NCBI RefSeq assembly: GCF_018324205.1
Contig: NZ_AP023356.1
Location: forward strand, 4,729,501-4,793,500
DNA: 64,000 nucleotides
Reading direction: 5' to 3'
DNA from: Actinoplanes ianthinogenes
Lineage (GTDB): Bacteria; Actinomycetota; Actinomycetes; Mycobacteriales; Micromonosporaceae
The notes beneath the pieces were generated by a model. The model saw nothing but the letters and a program-made list of their open reading frames with translations. It was not told the origin of the DNA and made no database searches. The translations under genes were made by a program, and so were the position numbers. Of this stretch, positions 50,137 to 58,632 are shown piece after piece; position 1 is the first letter of the stretch; every line of letters starts with the position of its first letter.

Positions 50137-52983
50137 CTAGCGCTTGACGGTGACCGTCTTGCTGGTCGACCGGCCGTCCAGGTAACCGGTCTTGCGGGCG
50201 ATCACCGTCACGGTGAGCTTTTTGCCACGCATCGACCTGGTCAGCTTCAGGGTCTTGCCGGTGCCGACCAGCTTGCCGCCGACCCGCCACTCGTACCGGT
50301 AGGAGTCCGCCCTCGGCGACCAGGCGCCGACCGAGACCTTGACCTTGCGGCCGACCTTCGCGGTGCCGCTCACCTTCGGCCGGGTGGTGGCCCGCGGCGC
50401 CTTGCCCTTGGCGACCGCGCCGGTGGCGGCCGAGGTCGCCGTCCCGGACGGGTGTCCGGCCCGGCTCGCGGTCACCGTCACGCTCAGGCGCTTGCCCACC
50501 AGGGACGCGGTGACCGGCAGGTAAGCGCTGGTCGCCCCCTTGATCGCGACGCCGTTCGCGGTCCAGCGGTAGGTGTATCCGGTCGGCGCCGGGGTCCACG
50601 TGCCGACCGCGGCGCGCAGCGTGTTGCCGACCGCGACGGTGCCGCTGATCGCAGGCGCCCTGGTTGCCCGGAGAGCCGGGTTGGCCGGCGCCGGCGTGCC
50701 GCCCGAGAGGGTCAGGGCCGTGCCCTCCCCGTCGGCCGGCTGCGCGGTCAGCGTCCAGCCGGCCACCCCGGCGTCGGCCCAGCTCGCGGTGATCAGGCCA
50801 CGGGCCTCGGAGCCGGTCAGGGTGCGGACGGTGGCGCCGGCCGAGGTGCGCAGCGTCAGCGTCCAGGAGGCGGCCGGCTTGGACAGCCACCAGGTGGCCC
50901 GGCCCGCGGTCACCACCGAGTCGATCGTGGTCAGCGCGCTCGCCGGGATGCCGGTGTTCAGCACGTGCACCCGCTCACCGGCGTCGGCGTACGCGACCCC
51001 GCCGCCGAACCGGTCCACGGTCCAGTCGTATCCGGCCCGGGCGAACATCGGCAGTTCGGAGGCCGGTACCAGGACCCGGTTCGTCTTGCCGACCAGGTCG
51101 AACAGCTGAAGCCCGTCGGCCTGGGTGGCCTGCACCAGGTAGCCGTCGCCGAGCAGCACCTCGCCGGTCGGCGCGGGGCTGACGCCCTTGGTGATCCGGT
51201 CGTAGACGCCGGCGCCGTAGTCGCAGGCGTAGTAGACGAACCGCCCGACCGCCTGCACCGCCGACGGAGCGCAGTCGTTCGTCGTGCTGAAGCCCTCGCC
51301 GTTGCCGGCCTGCACCGTGCCGTTCGCGGTGCCGTTCCAGACCAGCGAGCCCCAGACGGCGGTCGCGGTCGCGTTCTGCTTCGTCGACTTGGCGGTCGAC
51401 ACCCCGGGGAACTCGACGAGGTAGGGCTCGCCGCCGACACCCGAGCGGACCACGCCCCAGCGGCCGGAGAGGTCAGTGAGCCGCGGGCTGGACAGCCTGG
51501 TGTCGACGCTCGGACCGGCAGCGGCGGTGCTTCCGTTCGCCAGCAGCGTGGTGAGGTGGTCGTAGGTGCCGGCCTCCCGCCCGTGCAAGCCGGTGCCGTC
51601 CGCGACCATCCGCACGCACCGCGGCCCGTCGGTGGAGCAGTCGCCGTCCCGTCCGGCGACATAGCCGTCCACGCTGGACTTGACGATGTCCCGGTTGCCG
51701 CCGGTGCCCAGCCAGCTGCTCTGGTAGGTGCCGAGCTGGTCACCGGGGTGGTAATACGACCCGCTGGTGGCCCGGGTGAGGATGCCGCTGCCCAGCGACA
51801 GGCCGTAGACCCGGGCCGGAGCCGCCGCGATCCCGGCGACCCGGGTGCGGGTCAGGGTGCCGTCGGCCGCCTGGGCGACGCGGTAGAAGCCCCAGTCGAG
51901 GTCACCCTCACCGAGGTATTTCTCGGCGCCGGCCACCAGCACCGAGCCGTCCGGCAGCTGGGTCATCTCGCCGGCGGCCGGGTTCATCACCACGCTCATC
52001 GAGGCGTCCGTGCCGGCGACCGCGCGGGCCCACAGCTCCCGGCCTCGGTGGTCGCCCGAGCTGGCGCTGACCGGCTCGACGGCGAGCAGCGTGGAACCGG
52101 TGACGCCGAACACGTTGGAGTAGTACGCCAGCGAGCTGTCCACGGTCCGGGGCGCGGCGGTCAGGTCCGCGCGGTCGTAGACGTCGAGGGCGCCCCGGCC
52201 GGTGCGCAGGCGGATCAGCGCGTGCGGGGTCAGCCGGAAGGCGGACACCTCCCAGTCCTCGGCCGAGCCGTCGTAGCGGTCCGGCAGCGGGGTCGCCGCG
52301 GCGGTGGCGACCTTGACGATGCTGAAGTGGGTCTCGCCACCGGACCTGTAGCGCAGGATGAAGTCGGAGGCGTCCGCGGTCTCGACGGAGAACTCGGCGG
52401 CGTCCGCGGGCAGGCCGGTCACCGGGGTGTCCGTGCCGTCCTTGAGCAGGTGCCAGGTCCCGCTCGCGTCGGTGGTCACCACCGTCTCGCCGGACACCCG
52501 CTGATACTGCTGCCCGGCTGGGATGTCGACGGTCGTGGTCTGGCCACCCCTGGTCAGCGTGACGTGCGGCGCCGGGGTGGCGTAGTGGAGCGCGAGGGTG
52601 TCGGTGTGGGTGTCCGCCACCCGGAACGACTGGAACGACTGCTCGAGGAACGAGAAGTATCCGTTGTCGATGTCGTACTTCACCGGCGCGGACAGGCGCT
52701 GCGCGAGGGTGGTGGTGACGCCGGTCGCGTACTCCGTCCACAGCAGGTGGTCGTCGCCCTCCTGGATCCAGAGGAAACCGGTCTCACCCGCGTTCAGCAC
52801 CTGAGTGGCTCGCGGCACCGCCCGAGCCGCGGCCGGGACCACGGTCTCGCTGCCCGCCGCGCTGCCGGCCGCCAGCGCCGCACTCCCCAGCGGCCCCACG
52901 CCGAGCGTGGCCACCAGCCCGAACGCTCCCGCTGCCGCCACCGCGGCCCGAAGCGCACGCCGATCCCGACCGTTCCTACCCAC
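50137..52983 (-). CDS. Large secreted protein with beta-propeller-like body and C-terminal Ig-like repeats
   Basis: A 948-residue exported protein. The signal peptide (RALRAAVAAAGAFGLVATLG to about residue 40) ends near AALAAG. Residues 60-690 are rich in beta-strands, with recurrent short Trp/Tyr/Asp units (GFLWIQEGDDHLLWTEYATG, TGFLWI-like), suggesting propeller blades. A FlgD-type Ig segment (WTLTLRTSAGATVRTLTGSE) follows near 720-780. Two tandem repeats of about 85 residues then begin ISGTVAVGNTLRAAVGTW and VSGTAKVGRKVKVSVGAW. These last repeats are common on actinobacterial surface proteins. No catalytic signature or sortase motif is visible; a structural or adhesive role is inference. 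Confidence 0.8.
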   Translation of the reverse strand: MGRNGRDRRALRAAVAAAGAFGLVATLGVGPLGSAALAAGSAAGSETVVPAAARAVPRATQVLNAGETGFLWIQEGDDHLLWTEYATGVTTTLAQRLSAPVKYDIDNGYFSFLEQSFQSFRVADTHTDTLALHYATPAPHVTLTRGGQTTTVDIPAGQQYQRVSGETVVTTDASGTWHLLKDGTDTPVTGLPADAAEFSVETADASDFILRYRSGGETHFSIVKVATAAATPLPDRYDGSAEDWEVSAFRLTPHALIRLRTGRGALDVYDRADLTAAPRTVDSSLAYYSNVFGVTGSTLLAVEPVSASSGDHRGRELWARAVAGTDASMSVVMNPAAGEMTQLPDGSVLVAGAEKYLGEGDLDWGFYRVAQAADGTLTRTRVAGIAAAPARVYGLSLGSGILTRATSGSYYHPGDQLGTYQSSWLGTGGNRDIVKSSVDGYVAGRDGDCSTDGPRCVRMVADGTGLHGREAGTYDHLTTLLANGSTAAAGPSVDTRLSSPRLTDLSGRWGVVRSGVGGEPYLVEFPGVSTAKSTKQNATATAVWGSLVWNGTANGTVQAGNGEGFSTTNDCAPSAVQAVGRFVYYACDYGAGVYDRITKGVSPAPTGEVLLGDGYLVQATQADGLQLFDLVGKTNRVLVPASELPMFARAGYDWTVDRFGGGVAYADAGERVHVLNTGIPASALTTIDSVVTAGRATWWLSKPAASWTLTLRTSAGATVRTLTGSEARGLITASWADAGVAGWTLTAQPADGEGTALTLSGGTPAPANPALRATRAPAISGTVAVGNTLRAAVGTWTPAPTGYTYRWTANGVAIKGATSAYLPVTASLVGKRLSVTVTASRAGHPSGTATSAATGAVAKGKAPRATTRPKVSGTAKVGRKVKVSVGAWSPRADSYRYEWRVGGKLVGTGKTLKLTRSMRGKKLTVTVIARKTGYLDGRSTSKTVTVKR

Positions 52984-53589
52984 CGCGGACCTCCCCGGAG
53001 AGACAGCCGGCGACGCTCACGACGCTACTGTCCCGTTCCCACGTAAACTTCCGTGAATCGTATCAGCAGATCGATCATGATTACGCCCCTGTTTCAACGC
53101 CTTGGCTCGTCCCCGGCCGCGTTGCTCCGGTCCTGCCCCAACAGCCGCCCCGCCTGGCTCTTCTCGGCCTACGTGGTTCAGGCCGTGCAGGCTGGCGCGG
53201 CAGGTCGAGGCGGGCAAGCCGAGTCACCAGCCGATCCGGATCGGACAGAGTCGCTCGCCCCGACGCAGGTTCGCACCTGGCGTCCGACCGCGGGCACTGC
53301 TGTGTGGCCTGCTCGACCGACCAGGGCATGCCCGCAGCGCAGTCGTCTCGGCACGGTCAGCCGAGCGTTCCGCCATCGTGGGGCCCGGCGCCGCGAACGT
53401 CCGAGGACAGAACACCCACGTCCGCGCAGTCCGCGAATTACGGGCCGCGGCCGCCCGGCATATGTAAGCGGCCACCCAGTCATCGTGGTGCGAGCCGAAG
53501 GCGATGCACCGAAACCGCCCCGGCCGAGCAAGCCGAAGGCGATGCGCCCCAAACGACCCGACGACACCGCGGCCACGGGAACGCGGAGT
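52984..53589. other. Non-coding stretch upstream of the tRNA-Gly module
   Basis: About 600 bp without a supportable gene; the open frames here lack consistent codon bias, ribosome sites and family similarity. A 15-bp word, AGCCGAAGGCGATGC, is repeated at 53493-53507 and 53531-53545. The promoter of the secreted Ig-repeat gene should lie near 52990-53080. Nothing else is evident. Confidence 0.5.
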
Positions 53590-53650
53590 CTGGGGGCTCG
53601 GCCCCCAGGCAGAAATGCGAGGAGGGCCCCGGTCCGCGCATTCCGCGGAC
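53590..53650 (-). terminator. Double-hairpin module downstream of tRNA-Gly
   Basis: Hairpin 1 (53590-53608) is CTGGGGGC-TCG-GCCCCCAG. Hairpin 2 (53632-53650) is GTCCGCG-CATTC-CGCGGAC, enclosed by GAGGGCCC / GGGCCCTC (53622 and 53654). It ends 20 bp before the tRNA 3' end. GGGGGCTCGGCCCCC, GTCCGCGC and CGCGGACA are identical to the tRNA-Leu module at 27816-27879, with spacings equal within 1-2 nt. Confidence 0.7.
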
Positions 53651-53670
53651 ACAGGGCCCTCACCACTCCG

Positions 53671-53741
53671 AGCGGGTGACGGGAATCGAACCCGCACTGT
53701 CAGCTTGGGAAGCTGATGTTCTGCCATTGAACTACACCCGC
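53671..53741 (-). tRNA. tRNA-Gly (anticodon CCC)
   Basis: The reverse strand gives a 71-nt cloverleaf. Acceptor GCGGGTG pairs with CACCCGC, and the discriminator is U. The D arm contains TTCAATGGCAGAA, the anticodon stem TCAGC/GCTGA has loop TTCCCAA with anticodon CCC (reads GGG), and the T arm is GCGGG-TTCGATT-CCCGT. CCA is not encoded. Confidence 0.96.
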
Positions 53742-53969
53742 AAGCGGCATCACTGTACCCGATTATCCGGCTTGGTGTCGGGACCACCCCGCAGTGTGGT
53801 CATCCGTCATACCGCTGGGGCGCCACCGACGCCCCGTTCAACTCGAACATGCCGGCGGCTGGGGCGGTCGCTACTTGCCGCAGCGGTTTCGGCCCGGCCT
53901 GAATGCGCTGGTGCCGAGGGCGGTCGTTACTCGTCGCAGTGACCCTGCCCGTCGTGGCCCGCCAGGGCG

Positions 53970-54445
53970 CAAACATACGAAGGCGGCGCAGGCAGGGCTG
54001 GGCGGCGCGGGCAGGGCTGGGCGGCGCGGGCAGGGCTGGGCGGCGCGGGCAGGGCAAGGCGGCGCGGGCAGGGCAAGGCGGCGCGGGCAGGGCTGGGCGG
54101 CGCGGGCAGGGCAAGGCGGCGCAGGCAGGGCGGCGCAGGGCAGGACAGCGGAAGCGGCAGGGCGGGGCGGCGCAGGGCAGGGCGGCGCGGGCAGGGCGAC
54201 GGGAGCGGGCATGGCGACGGGAGCGGGCATGGCGGCGGAAGCGGCAGGGCGGGGCGGCGCAGGGCAGGGCGGCGCGGGCAGGGCGACGGGAGCGGGCATG
54301 GCGGCGGAAGCGGCACTGTGGGGCGGCGTGGGCGCGGCAGCGCGAGCGGGCATGGCGGCGGAAGCGGCAGGGCGCGGCGGCGCAAGCGGGCATGAGCGGG
54401 TGCAGGTGCGGCGGCAGGGCAGGCAGACGCGGCGGCAGGGCGGGC
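53970..54445. repeat. G-rich minisatellite-like tandem repeat tract
   Basis: About 475 bp of strand-asymmetric, G-rich tandem sequence. The first 150 bp are roughly eight copies of an 18-bp unit, GGCGGCGCGGGCAGGGCT, with CT/AA variants. Further on, a 66-bp unit at 54151-54216 is repeated exactly at 54238-54303, and partial copies with the word GAGCGGGCATGGCGGCGGAA follow to 54370. All frames stay open because T and A are rare, so the long frames here are not evidence of genes. The flanks 53742-53969 and 54446-54501 contain nothing else recognisable. Confidence 0.85.
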
Positions 54446-54501
54446 AGCGTGGACTGGGTGGGCGCTGCGATGGCTTCCGCAGTGGTCTCGGGCGGGTGGA
54501 A

Positions 54502-55008
54502 TCAGCCGGCCATGGCCAGCTTGCGAGGTAACTTCCGCGGGGCCCGCCATGACTGTGCGATCGGGATCGGGAGTGGGGCGGCCGCCAGGGGCACCGCGCC
54601 GGACGGGCCGTGGTGGCGCAGGGTCGCGGACTCGATGCTGAGCTCGAAGAGGCGCCAGTCGACGTCGGGCGAGGCGCGCAGCGCGCCGGCGATGGCGGTG
54701 ATCGTGCGCGGGTCGCGGACCGGGAGGGCCTGGCCGGTCAGATAGGCCTCGTCGTCGCTCTCCTCGGGGGGATAGGAGTGCAGCGCGTAGCGTGGGTCGC
54801 GCTCCAGGTCGCGGCGTTTCGGCGAGTTGACCAGGAAGCAATACAGCCCCGCGCCGGCGAAGACCGGCGAGATCGGGTGCACCCGCGGGCCGCCGTCGGG
54901 ACGGACGGTGGCGAGATAGCCCATGCCGGGGCCGTACTGCTGGAGGAGCGCACGGATGCCGGCGGCGAGCGACGGCTCGGCGGCGGCGAATTCGGACCAG
55001 GAAGCCAT
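54502..55008 (-). CDS. Pyridoxamine 5'-phosphate oxidase-family protein, probably SOS-regulated
   Basis: A 168-residue split-barrel flavin-binding protein: YGPGMGYLATVRPDGGPRVH, PISPVFAGAGLYCFLVNSPK, RRDLERDPRYALHSYPPEES and DDEAYLTGQALPVRDPRTIT. Members bind FMN, F420, haem or biliverdin; the ligand is not readable. It is not the vitamin B6 enzyme PdxH, whose substrate residues are absent. On the reverse strand a TAGAAT -10 (55020-55015) lies 6 nt before the ATG, implying a leaderless mRNA. A perfect LexA box abuts the -10, so induction by DNA damage is predicted. Confidence 0.87.
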   Translation of the reverse strand: MASWSEFAAAEPSLAAGIRALLQQYGPGMGYLATVRPDGGPRVHPISPVFAGAGLYCFLVNSPKRRDLERDPRYALHSYPPEESDDEAYLTGQALPVRDPRTITAIAGALRASPDVDWRLFELSIESATLRHHGPSGAVPLAAAPLPIPIAQSWRAPRKLPRKLAMAG

Positions 55009-55020
55009 GCGGCCATTCTA

Positions 55021-55036
55021 TCGAACATACGTTCGA
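55021..55036. promoter_or_regulatory. LexA (SOS) box
   Basis: TCGAACATACGTTCGA matches the actinobacterial LexA consensus TCGAAC-N4-GTTCGA in all 12 conserved positions. It lies between the divergent PNPOx-like gene (start 55008) and dcd (start 55111), and occupies the -35/-10 spacer of the predicted PNPOx promoter. Confidence 0.85.
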
Positions 55037-55110
55037 TCCGACCACCGAACGCGCCGATCGGGGGACAACCACCGCAACAGCGACGAAGCCCAGGTCGGTA
55101 TGGTGTTGCG

Positions 55111-55689
55111 ATGCTGCTCTCCGACCGTGACCTGGTGGCCGAGATCAAGGCCGGCGACCTCTCGCTCGAGCCCTTCGAGCCGTCGCTCATGCAGCCGTCC
55201 AGCATCGACGTGCGGTTGGACCGCTTCTTCCGGGTCTTCAACAACCACCTCTACACCCACATCGACCCGGCCGAGCAGCAGGACGAGCTCACCGCCGAGG
55301 TCGAGGTCGAGGACGGGCAGCCGTTCGTGCTGCACCCCGGCGAGTTCGTGCTGGCGTCCACGCTCGAGGTGATCACCCTCGGTCAGCAGCTCGCCGCGCG
55401 CCTGGAGGGCAAGAGCAGCCTGGGCCGCCTGGGCCTGCTCACCCACTCCACGGCCGGCTTCATCGACCCGGGCTTCTCCGGCCACGTCACGCTGGAGCTG
55501 TCCAACGTGGCGAACCTGCCGATCAAGCTCTGGCCGGGGATGAAAATCGGTCAGCTGTGCATCTTCCGGCTGTCCAGCCCGGCCGACCACCCCTATGGGT
55601 CGGCCGTTTACGGCTCGCGTTACCAGGGCCAGCGCGGCCCGACCGCGAGCCGCTCGGCGCTGAACTTCCGCACCTGGCCGACCCGCTGA
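55111..55689 (+). CDS. dcd: dCTP deaminase (dUMP-forming type in actinobacteria)
   Basis: A 192-residue trimeric dCTP deaminase supplying dUMP or dUTP for thymidylate synthesis. Marks are MLLSDRDLVAEIKAGDLSLE, MQPSSIDVRLDRFFRVFNN, LEGKSSLGRLGLLTHSTAGF, IDPGFSGHVTLELSNVANLP (Glu catalytic), and IKLWPGMKIGQLCIFRLSSP. Mtb Dcd is bifunctional (dCTP to dUMP), and the sequence here is of that kind. The gene begins 74 bp from the LexA box, with TATGGT (55099) as a possible -10. Whether SOS control extends to dcd is open. Confidence 0.97.
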   Translation: MLLSDRDLVAEIKAGDLSLEPFEPSLMQPSSIDVRLDRFFRVFNNHLYTHIDPAEQQDELTAEVEVEDGQPFVLHPGEFVLASTLEVITLGQQLAARLEGKSSLGRLGLLTHSTAGFIDPGFSGHVTLELSNVANLPIKLWPGMKIGQLCIFRLSSPADHPYGSAVYGSRYQGQRGPTASRSALNFRTWPTR

Positions 55690-55740
55690 CCGGAACCCGT
55701 CCTCCGGACGGATGACCTCAAACCCACTGAAACCAGATCC

Positions 55741-56247
55741 TTACCGTACGACCTGAGCCCGCCCGCCAAGCGAACCACGGTCGACCCGGAGCCCCTGCGC
55801 GGCGGCGGCGCCGAGCACCTCCTCGACCTGGGCCGGGCTCAACCCGGTCGTCGGCACCCGCATCCACCGCCCGCCGCGCAGCCCGAACATCAGCTGCCCG
55901 GACAGCGTCTCCACGCTCCGGAACGCCCGCCACGCGTAGGCGTGCCGCCCCACCTCGTCCGAGCGGGCCACCCCGCCGTCGCTGATCTCGTAGGTGGTCA
56001 GCCGCCCGCGCCGCAGCGACCGCCGCGCCGTGCCGTTCAGCAACGTCATCGGCACCAGCACCGCGAGCGCCACCCCGCCGGCCAGCAGCCCCGGCTCCAG
56101 CACCCCGGTGGCGAGCTGCACGAGCACGGTCACCGCCAGCAGGGCCCACCCGGCGCAGCGCGCCACCAGCACCGGAGTCCGCAGCCGGCGCCGGGTGGCC
56201 GCCGCCACGAGCCCCGCGTCCGGCGCCGCAATGATCTGGATCTGCAC
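55741..56247 (-). CDS. YcxB-like small membrane protein
   Basis: A 168-residue protein (MQIQIIAAPDAGLVAAATRR) with two adjacent helices, LVARCAGWALLAVTVLVQLA and GLLAGGVALAVLVPMTLLNG (about 27-75). A soluble beta-domain follows: TYEISDGGVARSDEVGRHAY, AWRAFRSVETLSGQLMFGLR, MRVPTTGLSPAQVEEVL. The pattern matches YcxB-like/PH-like membrane proteins of unknown function. It is monocistronic. Confidence 0.7.
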   Translation of the reverse strand: MQIQIIAAPDAGLVAAATRRRLRTPVLVARCAGWALLAVTVLVQLATGVLEPGLLAGGVALAVLVPMTLLNGTARRSLRRGRLTTYEISDGGVARSDEVGRHAYAWRAFRSVETLSGQLMFGLRGGRWMRVPTTGLSPAQVEEVLGAAAAQGLRVDRGSLGGRAQVVR

Positions 56248-56442
56248 GCCTGAAAAAGTAGCCCCAGCCCCTACAAATCATCACCATCCGGATGGCCACC
56301 GTCACCCGCCGCTCGGGTCTCGACGAGCTGCCATGTGATGGCGGCGGCACGGTGCCGGAACGCCCGAGCTCTCGACACCGGTCTGCGGGTGAGCTTTCTG
56401 CCAGCGGGTGAGGTGGCGTGCCGGGAGATCTACGATGACGCG

Positions 56443-56730
56443 GTGTATCTGATGATTTCGACGTACCAGAAGCCGCTCGCCGAGGTTGACCAGGCCCGGG
56501 ACGCGCACCTCGCGTTCGTGGCGGGGCTGGAGGAGCGGGGGCTGTGTGTCACCGCGGGGCGGCAGGATCCGCCGGTGGGCGGCATCCTCCTGCTGGACGT
56601 GGACACCGAGGCCGAGGCGCAGGAGCTGATCGCCCAGGACCCGTACGTGGTGCGGGGCCTGGCCACCTACGCCGTGATCGGCTGGCAGATCAGCCGGGGC
56701 GCGCTCGCCGATTACCAGCGCAAGTACTGA
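56443..56730 (+). CDS. YCII-domain protein
   Basis: A 95-residue ferredoxin-like YCII protein: MYLMISTYQKPLAEVDQARD, AHLAFVAGLEERGLCVTAGR, GGILLLDVDTEAEAQELIAQ and DPYVVRGLATYAVIGWQISR. The conserved AHLAF His and the DPYVV motif of the YCII active site are present. The enzymatic function is generally unknown. GTG at 56443 is chosen because homologues begin with this strand; the frame is open from 56335 but gives no better start. Confidence 0.85.
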   Translation: MYLMISTYQKPLAEVDQARDAHLAFVAGLEERGLCVTAGRQDPPVGGILLLDVDTEAEAQELIAQDPYVVRGLATYAVIGWQISRGALADYQRKY

Positions 56731-56837
56731 GAGCCGCCCGGCGCCGTCCAGGGTGGATCACCCCGGGCGGCGGGCGGGTGCTCAGGGCGTACGCAAACGG
56801 GGTCTTGACGGCCTGAGGTGTCGCGGACCGGGAGCGG

Positions 56838-57380
56838 TCAGGGGTCCAGGTCGGCGCCGGTGAGCAGAGCGCGGATGGTGAGCTCGGCGGTCACCGGCGG
56901 CGGGCACTCGTCGACGATCGCGGCGGTGCCGAGGTATCGGGCGCCGAGCAGGGTGCGCAGGCCGCGCGCCTGTGCGCCGGTGGAGGCCCAGTCGTCGACC
57001 ACCAGCACGCGGTCGTCCTCAGCCAGCAGGCGGCGGCGGACGCCGAGATGCTGGACGTCGCCGCGGTGGTCGGCCGGGACCTCGGCCCAGATCATCTCCT
57101 CGGCGATGGCCCGGCGCGCGCCGGCTCGGTACGCCTCGACGAACCCCACCCGGAGAGCCCGCGCCACGAGCGGGCCGAGCAGAAATCCGGTCACCTCCGG
57201 CGAGACCACGACGGTGGGCCGGTCGGACCGGAAGAGATCGGCGAGAGCCGGGCCCAGCGCGTCCAGGATCACCGGATCGCGCCACCAGCCGGACCGGTCG
57301 CTGACCAGATAATCGCTGGGTGGGCCGGGGTCGGTCCAGCGGAACGCGCGGCGCAGCCGGTCGCGGAGATCGTCGGTCAC
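56838..57380 (-). CDS. Phosphoribosyltransferase-family protein
   Basis: A 180-residue type I PRTase. The PRPP loop RVLVVDDWASTGAQARGLRT and the strand TVVVSPEVTGFLLGPLVARA (pyrophosphate loop region) are clear. FVEAYRAGARRAIAEEMIWA is less usual. The WAST loop replaces the more common DT(G/A)xT of purine PRTases, so the substrate cannot be named. GTG start at 57380. It is isolated, divergent from the SpoIIE gene. Confidence 0.82.
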   Translation of the reverse strand: MTDDLRDRLRRAFRWTDPGPPSDYLVSDRSGWWRDPVILDALGPALADLFRSDRPTVVVSPEVTGFLLGPLVARALRVGFVEAYRAGARRAIAEEMIWAEVPADHRGDVQHLGVRRRLLAEDDRVLVVDDWASTGAQARGLRTLLGARYLGTAAIVDECPPPVTAELTIRALLTGADLDP

Positions 57381-57504
57381 CGGGCCATCGTGTCATCGCC
57401 GCGCCGCCCCTCGTGGACCGACCGAATGACCCCGCAACTGACAGGTGGTCAGAACCTGATCGGACAAGGGGTCAAGTTGATGCCCGATGTGACGTGGATC
57501 GGGC

Positions 57505-58632
57505 ATGCTGTTCGGCGGAACCATGCCTACCAACCCGCCGGGCCGCCACCCGATGAGTTCAGCGAACCGCACCGGTCTCGGTGCGGCCCTCGTGCTGCTC
57601 GCGATCGTGTCCGCCGTGGAGTCCGCGGACCGCACCTCGATCGGTTACGCCGGCCTGCTCGCCCTCGCCCCGGTCCTCGCCGCCCTCTTCGCGGTCTGGC
57701 AGTACGTGCTGGGCGTGGGTGTGGTCGCCACCCTGGTCAGCGCGGTCTTCGTGGGCCAGTCCGGCACCGCGAGCTCGGCCGGGATGGTCTACCTCCTCGG
57801 GATCATGCTGGCCACCGGCATCGCGGTGGCCGGCGCGGTGAAGCGGCAGCAGCAGGCCGATCGGATCACCGAGCTGCGCCAGCTCGCCTCGGTGGCCCAG
57901 CAGGCGGTGCTGCGCCCGATCGGGCCGCAGGTCGGCGCGCTGGCGGTGGCCGGGCGCTACATCTCGGCGACCGCGGCCGCGGACATCGGCGGTGACCTCT
58001 ACGAGGCGCTGAACACGCCGTACGGTGTCCGGATCATCATCGGTGACGTGCGGGGCAAGGGGCTGGACGCGGTCCGGCTGGCCAGCATCGTCCTGGGCTC
58101 CTACCGGCACGTCGCCTACGAGCGGGCCGACCTGAAATCGATCGTGGCGGACCTGGACCGGGCGGTGGCCCGCAGCGTGGGCGACGAGGACTTCGTGACC
58201 GCGGCTCTGGTCGAGGAGCGGGGCGGCACGCTGACCATCGTCAACTGTGGACATCCGGCGCCGCTGCTGCTGCGTCGCGGGCTGGTCATTCCGCTGGAGC
58301 CGCCGGCCCCCGCGCCCCCGCTCGGGTTCATGCCCGAGGTGAAGGCGCGGGTCGAGCGGCTGGAGCCGGGTGACCGGCTGCTGCTCTTCACCGACGGCCT
58401 GGGTGAGGCCCGCCGGGACGGCGAGTTCTTCCCGACCGCCGACCGTGCCTGGCGCCTGCTGGGACACGGCACGGTCGGCGACGGGCTGGCGTCCCTGGAG
58501 ACCGCGCTGGTCGACTGGGTGCACGGCCGCCTGGAGGACGACATCGCTCTGGTCCTGCTGGAGTACGCCGGTCCGGACGCCGGTGCGTCCGTCCCGGTGC
58601 CCAGCTGGGAAGTCGGTGCCGCCGGGAGTTAG
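57505..58632 (+). CDS. Membrane-anchored SpoIIE/PP2C-type phosphatase
   Basis: A 375-residue protein. Three helices lie in the first 115 residues (TGLGAALVLLAIVSAVES, LLALAPVLAALFAVWQYVLG, VVATLVSAVFVGQS to AGMVYLLGIMLATGIAVAGA). A coiled juxtamembrane segment follows, then a PPM/SpoIIE domain (about 140-355): ATAAADIGGDLYEALNTPYG, VRIIIGDVRGKGLDAVRLAS, LTIVNCGHPAPLLLRRGLVI, LLLFTDGLGEARRDGEFFPT and EDDIALVLLEY. It probably dephosphorylates an anti-sigma antagonist. No partner kinase or antagonist is adjacent. ATG at 57523 is an alternative start behind GGCGGAA. Confidence 0.9.
   Translation: MLFGGTMPTNPPGRHPMSSANRTGLGAALVLLAIVSAVESADRTSIGYAGLLALAPVLAALFAVWQYVLGVGVVATLVSAVFVGQSGTASSAGMVYLLGIMLATGIAVAGAVKRQQQADRITELRQLASVAQQAVLRPIGPQVGALAVAGRYISATAAADIGGDLYEALNTPYGVRIIIGDVRGKGLDAVRLASIVLGSYRHVAYERADLKSIVADLDRAVARSVGDEDFVTAALVEERGGTLTIVNCGHPAPLLLRRGLVIPLEPPAPAPPLGFMPEVKARVERLEPGDRLLLFTDGLGEARRDGEFFPTADRAWRLLGHGTVGDGLASLETALVDWVHGRLEDDIALVLLEYAGPDAGASVPVPSWEVGAAGS

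Noticed and set aside
53970..54445. CRISPR-like array
   Set aside because: Repeats are directly adjacent or overlapping with no unique spacers of constant length, and no cas genes are present.
53794..54531. Long open frames (both strands) across the G-rich repeat tract
   Set aside because: All frames are open because the repeat contains almost no A or T. There is no ribosome site, family similarity or codon-position bias, and a tandem-repeat origin explains them.
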